Below are positions 54,849-64,000 of a stretch of DNA of 64,000 nucleotides, piece after piece; the first letter of the stretch is position 1, and each line of letters starts with the position of its first letter. The DNA comes from Ceriagrion tenellum (lineage: Eukaryota; Arthropoda; Insecta; Odonata; Coenagrionidae). The stretch is from assembly GCA_963169105.1 (NCBI GenBank), contig OY720638.1, positions 8,170,749 through 8,234,748 on the forward strand, given 5' to 3'. Below the pieces are notes generated by a model. That model saw nothing but the letters and a program-made list of their open reading frames with translations. It searched no databases and had not been told where the DNA came from. Made by a program: the position numbers and the translations under genes.

Positions 54849-56250
54849 CAATTAGAAGGAATAGGAGATGAATGAGTCCATTGTTTATGTAAAAACGATC
54901 TCAATAAAAATGCCAGCAAGGTTTCCTTTCCTGCCTCATTGTTTGTTTTGGATATCGACAGTTTCGCCGGCATTTCAGTCGGTATGTTCAGGTATTGAAG
55001 CTTTCTTTTCAAGCCTGAGCATGGCGACCAGAATTCCGGCGAATTGCCGTCGTCTAATCTAGCCAACGCGGCAAGAACAAAGCCGTCATCCTCAAACTAC
55101 CGCGGATACTCACTCGGAAACGTCCATTTGAAATCTCTCAAGAAGACGGTCGAGGGGAAATTGTCACCGCGAGTCGTTCTTTGGGGCCTCGGCATGTGCC
55201 CTCCCCACGCAGTTTTTCACCCGTAAAGAGGTCATCGCCGACGCATTAGATGCGCGGGGGTCACAGGAAGAGTAGTTTTGACGCCACCCATCCCGGAATG
55301 AGTCCTCCATCCGTTGCCCATCAACGATTTCATGTCTTAATATAACAATTTCTTTATCGGCAATAGCCCAACGACAGAAATGCAACATCTATAGCGTAAG
55401 TCAACTCGGAACTACAGGATCGTTTTTAAATGCACTTTGAAGTTTGTACATTCATAAATGTAATCAAGATTTTTGACGAGATGACACGGACATGTCACTA
55501 TTGCCTCCATTGAAAAACGTATTCTGCCAATACACCTCCCCGTTTAAATATTCATATGTTCACTTCATAACAAAGACGTTAAATTAACAGTGTTTGAAGA
55601 TTCCGGGAGAAGCCACGGTACCATCTTTACGGAGTCACGTGTAAGTTCACTCAACGGTGACCACTGAGGGAAATGTACACAGGAGAGGACGACGCGTTGG
55701 CAGATTAACTGGCAAAAGACTCGGCGGGATTATCGAGGGTTGCGGTTATCCGGATATCCGCGTTACACCATAACCCGTCGACGTTCACATATCTATGACT
55801 ACTGATGCTTTGCAAAACTAGCAAGACTTGTCAGGAGTCGAAATTCAAAAATATGCACTACAATATACACACAGGCAATGCAAGACCGTTTGCATTTATG
55901 ATTTTGCGACTCCACAAATGCACCTTGACAATGACATGGTTTGTTGAAACAATGGTCGGAATCAATATACCAGTGTGGATAATACAAAGCGAGATTTTAT
56001 TATATTCACGAGCTGTAGTCAGTCATAGAGGATATGGGGATGCAATCGTTATGGAGCGATTCAAATACGTAGCTACACTACCTACCGACAACTTTGTCAA
56101 AAGACTCATTGGCAGCCGCCATGGTCTCTTAACGTTCGCGGGAAAATTGATATTTTAAACTAGTCCGTTCGGCGGTCTATTCGCTTATCAATTATCACGG
56201 CAAAAAAGTATATCAAACGATTCATTTTACCAATCATAACATATTGTCGG
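54849..56250. other. gene-free stretch with a SINE-head relic
   Basis: At 55683-55755 the words GAGGACG, ACTGGCAAAAGACTCGGC and ATCGAGGG follow the head of the SINE at 57113 but are decayed. Otherwise no recognisable gene. Confidence 0.45.
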
Positions 56251-56410
56251 CCCAGGTGGCGGCGGGTTAAAGTCCTCGCCAGCTAACCCGATGGTCGCGA
56301 GTTCGAGTCCCGCATGGGTAGAATATTATCTGTCCAGGAGATGGGTGTTTGTGTCTCGTCCGCTGTTAGTGTTATTCACCCGACGTAAAATGGCCCATTG
56401 TGCTATATTT
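56251..56410 (+). repeat. tRNA-derived SINE, second family
   Basis: A-box-like GGTGGCGGCGGG at 56257-56268 and B-box GAGTTCGAGTCCC at 56299-56311, followed by a tRNA-unrelated body (TATCTGTCCAGGAGATGGG, CATTGTGCTATATTTGGGATGG) and an A/T-rich end. The acceptor stems do not pair fully, so this is a SINE, not a tRNA gene. Confidence 0.75.
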
Positions 56411-56544
56411 GGGATGGTGAAGATAAATTAAAAAAATAAAAATAAATATCCCGCGAGAGAAATCGACAACTATTCTTTCCCAAGATAAAAAGATGATTTT
56501 TAATCTCGCGAATACATCAGGCGCGAGAGTTAACCTAGATGTCC

Positions 56545-56780
56545 TTGAATGGGGAAGGGGGGGGGGAGGCGGTGACGATTCTGCCCCACCTCTCGCCCAC
56601 TCACCCCCACTTGCACCCAACCCGCTCCCGTCTCCTGGACCACACCCGAACTGCTTTTGCAACTGGGACGCCAGCGATCTTCACCCGCTTCATTTCCGCA
56701 CTCGCGCCAACCTGCCAGCGGAAGCCCCCCCCCACGCCCGCACCCGCCCTGCCGCGCCCCATCGCTCCCGATGCTGCCGA
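56545..56780. other. C-rich (minus-strand G-rich) tract
   Basis: GGGGGGGGGAGGCGG at the left, then CACCCCCACTTGCACCC-like C-rich sequence. Long frames on both strands result from composition. No coding family. Confidence 0.5.
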
Positions 56781-56794
56781 CTCCAAGGGCCGTT

Positions 56795-56892
56795 GTGCGA
56801 AATTCCACAGAGAAAAAAATCATCCGCCTTGACCGGCCGGGGCCGGGATCCCGGTAAAAGCGGATGATTTTTTTCTCTGTGGAATTTCGCAC
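56795..56892. repeat. perfect 33-bp snap-back made of SINE sequence
   Basis: 56795-56827 is the exact reverse complement of 56860-56892; the 32-base loop holds CGGCCGGGGCCGGGATCCCGG-type GC sequence that carries the remains of the SINE B-box region. Both arms are the GGATGATTTTTTTCTCTGTGG body segment of the SINE at 57113, one copy inverted. Confidence 0.95.
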
Positions 56893-56965
56893 AATTGTGC
56901 ATTGAGGGTGACTTCGTAAAAGTGAAACTCCGTGGCTAGTCCCGGATAGCTTAAAATCAGTCAAA
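56857..56965 (+). repeat. SINE (third family), headless copy
   Basis: The body runs AAGCGGATGATTT to GTGGCTAGTCCCGGATAGCTT, matching 57185-57285 closely; the tRNA head is replaced by the inverted piece to its left. Confidence 0.8.
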
Positions 56966-57112
56966 TAGGGTGACCGTCTCTCTGTGTTCAAAGTACGATC
57001 ATTCCTCGTGGGCAGTGGCGCTCAGCGCTCAGTAGCGACTGGTTGTTACATTGTATGTCCAGCAGTCGAGAACATCTGATCCCGTAAAGTTCACTAAAAT
57101 CCACAGGGGAAG

Positions 57113-57285
57113 AGGACGCCTCGGTAGCTCAACTGGCTAAAGAACTCGGCCGGAAATCGAGGGATCCGGGCTCGTATCCCGGTCAAGGCGGATGATTTTT
57201 TCCTCTGTGGACTTTCGCACAATTGTGCATGGCGGGTGACTCCGTAAAAGTGGAACTCCGTGGCTAGTCCCGGATAGCTTAAAGT
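57113..57285 (+). repeat. tRNA-derived SINE, third family, complete head and body
   Basis: Head: TCGGTAGCTCAACTGGCTAA (A-box region) and GGGCTCGTATCCC (B-box). Body: AAGGCGGATGATTTTTTCC, TTTCGCACAATTGTGCAT and GTGGCTAGTCCCGGATAGCTT. The palindrome CACAATTGTG lies in the body. Partial relatives at 56857 and 55683. Confidence 0.8.
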
Positions 57286-59274
57286 CTGTCCAAGGGCCGT
57301 GTTTTGAAACGACTCGAACAAGTTTCTCGCACCCTTGTCGTCGGGGGCGAACTTGAATTTGTGAGAGGCCGGTGAGTCAGAATGGCGACACACTCATCGC
57401 TAACGGAGAATTGAGGGCGCCAACGAGGAAATTTCAGCTCCGAAACGTGCGCTACTACGTCCTTCGAAAAAGACGTTCACGGTTTGCGGTCCATCGGAGG
57501 CGGTTGCCGCCGGGGGCACCACTCAAAGCACACCCTCCCTCCGAAAATGAACGCCCCACGAGCAAGTTTCAACTTTCAAATGCGCAGGACTTACCACATC
57601 AGTGTCACATTTCTGGTTTGCATGAGGGCCCAGAAAAATATCATTACTTAATACGGCTAGAGAGGTAACCGCGGGTCGTTGAGTGAATATTTTAACAACT
57701 TTTTAAGTAATTCGAAAGAAATTTCCTGCGCCATATTCCATTGAAGCGTTGGAACTCACAATATAGGAAGAAATGGAGTTGATGCAATAATAATATTATC
57801 ACATATTTTCCTTAATTGAAGAATGTTATAACTACGGTGTCAGCCTTCGTTCTAAAGGGAGAAAGGAAATAATCAGCTGTTGCTGCTCTATCAGCTAAAT
57901 TAAAAACCAAATCTAGTTTGATTGGGCTTTCACAGAACAGCACGCTAGGAAATAAAAAGAGTTAATCAATCACAACGACAATTAGAATCAGAATTTGAAT
58001 GAATCGTAAAACCAATATTGCTTACCTGAAGGAAGTGTAGGAATGCACTTCGTTCGTTGCAGCCGACGCATGCCATGGCTTTTATTTATATTCTAAATAA
58101 GGATTGAAATAGACCGTTGGCACAAAAAGCTAAGGAAAAACGGTAAGCTTGTTGAGAACGAAAGACGAAAGCGATACAGCCATCCACTCCTCATAATGCA
58201 TCCCACCGACCATCTCCATCTCCCATTATCTCCATCGAAACCTATTACGATTGGGAATCTAAGACTCGCGGAACGTGAGTACAGTACGTCAAGAGCATAC
58301 AATAGGTACCGAAGTCATCACCGCTGATTGAGAACCAAAGGTAACATGAGCTTATTGAAGGAATAAATGAATGCGGAGTAAATGTAAAGGGTTATATGTT
58401 ATTTACTCACAATGAGGTCAAAACTCGACAGATCAACTACCTACTTATGTATTTTTCCAAATCCTAGAAAATCAGTAGCAAATGGTGATGTCGCGTGACT
58501 CACACATTTATTCCTTACGCGACAAATAAAAACGCGTCTTACCCAGAACAGCGATCGTGTCTTGTAAAATCGGGTCCATAACTAAAACCGAGTCTTGTGA
58601 GAACGTGCTATTTGAGGCTTTAGTGTATAATTATGCAATGGTTGTTCACATCTTTCGTTTTGACAGTAAAAGCATTTTAAAAAACAAATGAAGCACTCAC
58701 ATCAACACTCCAAAATTATTTCCACGCATGGCGTTTAAATTCGCAGAATCCAGTCTGCAGCTCCCTTTTACGGAAAACAGCTTGTAGTCAGCCGTTAGCG
58801 GAAGTCCAGATCACTTCGTCCCTTCCCGCGTCTCGGCTCGCGAGGTCATCGCGAGAGGTTGGACCGAGATGCTGGAGGTCGAGAGGTGTGGCCACATTCA
58901 TGCCACGGGTGAGAAGATACAGACGACGGAAGGTGAAATACGTGATGCTCCCCCATTCATATTAAGATGATCAGAATGAGCGCAGAAATAAACGGCGAAA
59001 AACTTGTTTAGTTGGAACAAAGAATAAAGCTGAATAGCGAAGCGGGGAAGTCCTTTTCATAAGTCTTTACTCGAGCCATATCATGTGCTACTGTGTAGGC
59101 TATAATAATGGTCTGTACTCAGTTAGCATTATGACTTTATCTTTGTAGCTATCTTTACTTCAGTTTACTTGTTATATTTCGCCAAAATTGGTCACATTTG
59201 CATATTTCGACCATAATTTATGGAATAGAATTTTATCTCGGTCTTGCGGGTGGCTTACGCACTGTGCGCTTTTC
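57286..59274. other. gene-free stretch of 2 kb
   Basis: Nothing recognised. Modestly GC-rich patches at 57290-57560 and 58770-58900. Confidence 0.4.
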
Positions 59275-59495
59275 ATTGAGGAACGGCAAGAGCAGTCTAT
59301 CGAAGACAACCCTTCTCTCGACGAAAGGCGCCTCGTAGTTGACAGTCGAACGTGATTTCCACGTAGCGCACAAATCGGTATCGGAATTCCACTCGGCAAA
59401 AATCCCCGCCGCCGTCGGGATTCGAACCTGGACCTTCGGGGTGGAATGACAGTGCACTGGCAACCTCATCAACCCGATCAGCGGTGTATTATGAC
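59275..59495 (-). repeat. tRNA-derived SINE, minus strand
   Basis: Read in reverse: GATCGGGTTGATGAGGTTGCC (start shortened here: GGTTGATGAGGTTGCC as A-box side), then the B-box GGTTCGAATCCC, then GACGGCGGCGGGGATTTTTG and a body with ATCGATAG / CTCGACG words. It differs from the other SINEs in head and body. Confidence 0.65.
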
Positions 59496-59587
59496 GGAGA
59501 CTAAACTGCATGACGGGAGTAAATAATGAACGTGGTCATCGCCAAAAATTAGCTCTCACTCGCTCGACTCGACTGGGCTCGTAAAGT

Positions 59588-59645
59588 CGCCGCCAGGGGG
59601 CGAGCGATGCCCGTCTTTATGCTGCGCTCGCAGCCATCTTGAGCT
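59588..59645 (+). promoter_or_regulatory. possible CTCF-type site next to a YY1-type motif
   Basis: CGCCGCCAGGGGGCGAGCG at 59588-59606 fits the core of the CTCF binding consensus. About 20 bp further GCAGCCATCTTGAG contains the CCATCTT core of YY1-type promoter motifs. The surrounding 59560-59660 is CpG-richer than its flanks. No transcript start or splice donor was identified. Confidence 0.4.
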
Positions 59646-59867
59646 AAGCTGGAGCAGGGAATTTCCCGAGTTGTGCTTTCTGCTGTATTGAATAATCGCA
59701 GTGGGATAGTTTGTGACGTGATTTTGGTCCATCAAGTCCCTAATTTGGCTTAAGTTTCAGCCACCAGTGGGAAAAAACTTAACCGAATAAATGTGAACAA
59801 TCCGTTAAAATGTCTTTAGTTCATTATTTTTAGATGTTTTCCAGGAATCTGGATATCGCATCAATAT

Positions 59868-61015
59868 ATTTATTTTTATTTATTTATTTGTTTCAAAAAA
59901 TTGTTCACATACAGCAGTAGCGCCAATTTACAATGAAACACATGGCAAAAAACATGAAAGAGGACAAAAACACAATAACAGCATAAAAATAAGCAACGAG
60001 AGCCCAACATGGAAAGGGTAAATATTTTATTTGTTGACAGGTGGGGTATCGCTTGGGCGGTGAAAATGTAACATGATAAATAAAAAGGATCGACAGTGTG
60101 AGGGAGTGAATTTAGAAGAGATGGGAGTGGAAATAAAGGTGAGCGCTTGGTGAGAGATATCCTAGGAATAGGCAGATGGAGTAGGGTATGGGTGCGGGTG
60201 GATCGAGTTGGTATCCTGAAGTTGAAGAGAGAAAGCAGTTCAGGGCAATCAATGGTCGAGTTAAGGGTATTGTGGAGGAGTTTTAAATCCATTTTAAGTC
60301 TGTGGTTTTCGAGGTTAGAAATGGAAAGAGAGGACAGCACAGCGTTTGAGGACATATTACGGAAATGTGGGACTCTGTGCTTGACTATTTTGGCAAAGAA
60401 GTGAGAGATGCAATCGAGGGACTCTAGACTAGTTGGGGCTGACATAGACCAAATTGGGGAGCAATATGATACTATGGGAAGGAAAATTGTTGAGAAGTAG
60501 GAATGGAGTGCTATTGGATCTTTAATTTCTGTGAAGCGGTAAATAAGGCCTAATAGGGACATTGCTTTATATTTTACAGTCTGAATGTGGTCGGAGTAAT
60601 TTAGTTTTTAGTCGGTTATAACGCATAGGTCTTTCATGGCTGTCACTCTGTTTAAGGGAGATGAGTTAATGGTGTAGTTGAAGATCAGGGGTTTTGTTTT
60701 CAGAGCAAGAGTCATGATGCTACATTTTCCAGGGAAAGTTAAGTTTCCAGGTATCACACCACAAGGAAGTTTGATTTAAAGCAAGTTGAAGTTGAATACA
60801 GTCAGAAGTATTATTAATTTGTTTGTAAATCTTGAAATCATCAGCACAGAGAAGGGTATGAACTTGGGAGGAAAGGAGCTGGGAAGGAAGATCATTAATG
60901 AATAAATTGAATAGATATGATCCAAGGACACTGCCCTGGGGAACTTGACCAACGCTTTTGTTATAAATGATGTGTGACACATGTAAATGCTGCGCGAAAT
61001 CATTTTTATCATCAT
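59868..61015 (-). pseudogene. CR1/Jockey-like LINE, RT palm to C-terminus, 5'-truncated
   Basis: Minus strand from 61015 down: SHIIYNKSVGQVPQGSVLGS then LFNLFINDLPS (thumb-side turn), LLCADDFKIYKQI (catalytic box with C for the usual Y), LNQTSLWCDTWKLNF. Stops follow around 60560-60720, then a long open frame (60562-59876, 228 codons) with LHSYFSTIFLPIVSYCSPIW and PTRSTRTHTLLHLP, the typical C-terminal region. The end is followed by a (TTTA)n-type 3' tail at 59868-59890. The 5' side is truncated near 61015. The same clade as the plus-strand LINE at 28280-29850, but far less decayed. Confidence 0.88.
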
Positions 61016-63481
61016 AGTTTTACACAGTTTTAGAATTTGAGATACGTGACATGTTTCTCTTAACTATATAGACATTTCGTAGGAAAATATAGCAGAGTCA
61101 TCATTTTCTCCCGGTCTTCAGGCAGTTTTGACTCGAGAAATCCTCTCCAAGAAAATACGAAATATTTATGTGCAACACTGCCGTAGAAAGCCGTGCATAT
61201 GTACTCCATTCTATCCTTTTTTCATCTTAAAAATGCGTATCAGACTGGTCGGGGGCACTTTTGCCATGCCTAATTACAGAACTGAGTGAGATGGTGACTC
61301 AATTCAATGGATTTTTCGTAATTTTTATGGTGACTGAGTGTGAAATACCTGCCCTATTTCTTTATTACGCAAGTAAACCCATTCATCCGATGAGTAAATA
61401 TTACAGTAAAGATCGCACGCCGGTATAAGAATTTCTCAATGTAAAAGCGGAAAACAGTGGAGGCAAATTGAAAGGTATTTATAAAAATTCATTCAAAAAT
61501 TATTCATTTCACAAATGACTACGACTGAAACTAATAAATCAGCTCAAGGAACGTATAACAGCAAACACTGACCTCTCCGCAAAAATCTAAAACTCTAACT
61601 TCATTAAGTCTAAAAATCGAGTTGGTTCGCAAATTCTATCGACGAAGGGCGTAATTGTCCCTCACACCATTCGTTTTAGACACGAATCACCTTGACTTCG
61701 ATGAATTTATGGAAAATACAACCTCATTCCTTGAAAACACATTTCATAACGTAAGCACAGCCGTGATCGAAGACCAATGATTACCAAAGAGTAGGAAGGG
61801 CTTTCCTCACTTGATTGACCAACATCTCGATCGCACGAGAAGTCTTGACGCTTGTAGCAGAAGAAACAGTTTCAGACAGAGGAACGCAGCCGATACTTCC
61901 GCGAACGACGCGCCAAACCAACCCTGAGGGGCTATGAGTATTTCAAATTGTCCCCTAAGAGTACCGGAAACAAGACCGCAAAATGTCTTGAGAATCGTGC
62001 TTCACCCAGTAAAATAAACACATCGCAACAAAGGGTCTGGAACAAAATAAATTTTGATGACACTTTAGGGACTTTAATGCAAATATCGAAGCAGAGGCAA
62101 CAATGCTATCGTGAAAGAAAACAAACCATCAGCTAAGTTTTCTTAGTGATAAGTACGAGCGCATTTTAACGAGCCACTCATTCCCAGCCGGAGCCCTGTA
62201 ATCAGGAGGCCATTAGATACGGCGTACAACAATTTGCCGGCTGTGATCTTCATCGCAAGGTCGGCTGCTGATAAGATGATTCCATTTAGAGCGAGTCGGT
62301 TCATTTCGTCGCCTCCGGGACGCTCGGTTCTGGTTCGGCGAGGGCAGGACTGCCGGTATCAACGGATGGGGGCTCCAACGCCCCACCCGCCGAGCCTCAT
62401 AGCGCATCATACTGACACAGTGGGATAAAATTATCCCTCAACTTAATTGAACAACAATAATGGGTGGCTTGGATTGTTTCCGCAAAAGTCCCCGGTGCAA
62501 ACCTGTGTGTAAGGTAAGGAGGGGAGGCGGAAGTGGAAGGGGTGAAGGGAAAGGATGGAGGGGAAGAGAGGTAGGTAGGATGTCTGAGAGATGCGCAGAG
62601 GAGCCAAACAACTAGAAGACATCTGCTACTGCGCAAGGCGAATGGTTAAAGAGGTGGGAGGCTGTAGGGCGAGTAATCACCCAACGCCGTGACTGCCCTT
62701 AAGACCCAATCATGAGGTCTCATTGCGAGACGAGTACAAACGGGACGGCAGGGAGCTGTGAGTCATCCCACTTCTCCAAGAGCTTTTTTTTTGGCAGCAA
62801 TTAAAAATATGCACCAACCTGAACGACCCCACCTCCCACGCTTTACTGAACTCTGAAAGTACGGTAGTCCATGTCCCATAATCGTCCTCTGCGCAGTGAC
62901 AGCAACTTTTGTCAGAACTACGCTGAGCATAGGTATTAATCTTTTATTCTGTAAACGTGAATAGATGTCTTACAATTAGATAAAAATTTCCATAACAATT
63001 GGTTTGATTGCATTTCATTGTTCATCGCTGTTCTTTTTTCATCCTGCCCAGGGACGAACCGCTTTTAAACATACTATTAAAATATTTATAGAATTATAAA
63101 ATATTTTGAAAGAGCTTGAATATGCCATGAAGGGAAAAATTAATTTAGGAAAAAAAATTGGTTTCTTAAAGGGCAATTGTACAATTTCGCAATTAACTAC
63201 GTGGAAGCAGAATGGGTCAAATATTTTTGAGACAAAAACTTACCTTTAAAAATATCAATAGTCCTGTCAGTTTTCCATAAATCATGCCTGCTCTCAGTAA
63301 GAGACTCTGAATAGCGCACCTAGCCACAGGTGACTCGACCATCTAGAGTATGGAGAAGTCCCATCACGTTTTGTATGGAAATTGCAGAAGTCCTCCACTA
63401 ATTACACATCCAGGCAAAGATCCATTTTTGATCAATATAAGAAGCAAGAGTGCTTCTCACCTTTTCAACCCGCCACGACAA
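61016..63481. other. gene-free stretch of 2.5 kb
   Basis: No recognisable gene. 62170-62400 is moderately GC-rich; purine-rich repeats occur at 62515-62580. No element ends were identified. Confidence 0.4.
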
Positions 63482-64000
63482 TTAAGGTAGTTCGAGCGAA
63501 ATGTCATTTTACTTAGAAATCAATGAATGTGGTCTCATTTTAAAGACAAATATATCACTCTTCTAATGACATAAAAAATTCAACCCCTTACCGCATTACT
63601 TTCGGAAATATTTGCCAAAAAATCTCAGCCCTTTTACATGGGAAATGGTACATGTATGCACTCCAGACAGACCTTATATTAAAAATGAGGTATTTCTAAC
63701 ACTTAGATGTCGTAAAAAAACTAACAGCGTGTAGTTTGTATGTTTTATCAACTATATTTGAAAATTAATCATATGAGGTTCTTGGATATCACAAAAAACC
63801 TTCCGTTTTGAAGGAGTTTCTAACGCACCGCGCGAAAAAAATGAGTCAAGTTGAAGACTTATTTAAATATTTTCATTTAATTACTTACAATTTCTGACAT
63901 ATAAAACTATATTATTTCACCAATAATAATACAATATTAAATTGATGCGTCCTAAATCTGGTGAAAATAAAACGTATAATTCGAATATGATCTCCATTAT
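63482..64000 (-). mobile_element. TTAA-bounded MITE, copy 3 of 3, cut by the window end
   Basis: Starts TTAAGGTAGTTCGAGCGAAA and runs as the reverse complement of copies 1 and 2 (TAAAATGAGACCA, GGGGTTGAATTTTTT, CCATTTCCCATGTAAAA on the other strand). The far end, roughly 40-80 bp, lies outside the window. Confidence 0.85.

Noticed and set aside
56251..56325. Candidate tRNA gene
   Set aside because: B-box is good, but the acceptor stem pairs poorly and a tRNA-unrelated body follows; called as a SINE.
56372..56991. Frames of 96-153 codons on both strands
   Set aside because: Composed of C-rich tract and inverted SINE sequence; not genes.

Overview
The window looks like a stretch of a large, repeat-rich animal nuclear genome, most probably an arthropod and possibly an insect. 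That is an inference from the element mix: CR1/Jockey-type and other non-LTR retrotransposons, BEL/Pao and Ty3/Gypsy relics, a TTF-type hAT transposon, a PIF/Harbinger-type MITE and several tRNA-derived SINEs. There is no operon structure, ribosome-binding site or dense coding. I found no host protein-coding gene that I could name. Nearly all recognisable coding sequence belongs to transposable elements, mostly decayed.

Region by region. 2.3-12 kb is a nest of DNA transposons. A TTAA-bounded MITE (2305-2858) is followed by a 3.3-kb hAT element (3444-6739) inserted into a minus-strand LINE, with a recognisable 8-bp target duplication. Next comes a 2.19-kb element (9487-11673) with nearly identical ~510-bp inverted arms, CACTG/CAGTG ends, a TTA duplication and one clean exon of a cysteine-rich protein; this is the most interesting object in the window. 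12-20 kb holds inverted SINEs, several LINE 3' ends, a 111-bp direct repeat and a BEL integrase relic. 20-26 kb is a dense graveyard: a BEL integrase end plus a 300-bp 3' LTR, a CR1 LINE split by a 774-bp Harbinger-type MITE, SINEs, two different minus-strand LINE RT relics and a Ty3/Gypsy RNase H relic. 28.3-29.9 kb is a long decayed plus-strand LINE.

30-38 kb is nearly featureless apart from one LINE 3' end. 38.4-43.5 kb changes character: it is rich in GC and CpG, has GC boxes and a perfect-looking 5' splice donor (38725/38726), and contains a second CpG-rich block at 41.75-42.64 kb. I read it as a probable promoter and untranslated first exon of a plus-strand host gene whose coding exons lie outside the window.

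43.5-64 kb returns to repeats: a second TTAA MITE copy (47453-48048), a probable Penelope-type hammerhead relic near 49.93 kb, an AT-rich block, an inverted pair of an unknown repeat at 53.5-54.0 kb, another LINE 3' end, three SINE loci with a perfect 33-bp snap-back, a possible CTCF/YY1-bearing regulatory patch near 59.6 kb, a 1.1-kb CR1/Jockey-like LINE, and a third, inverted TTAA MITE cut by the window end.
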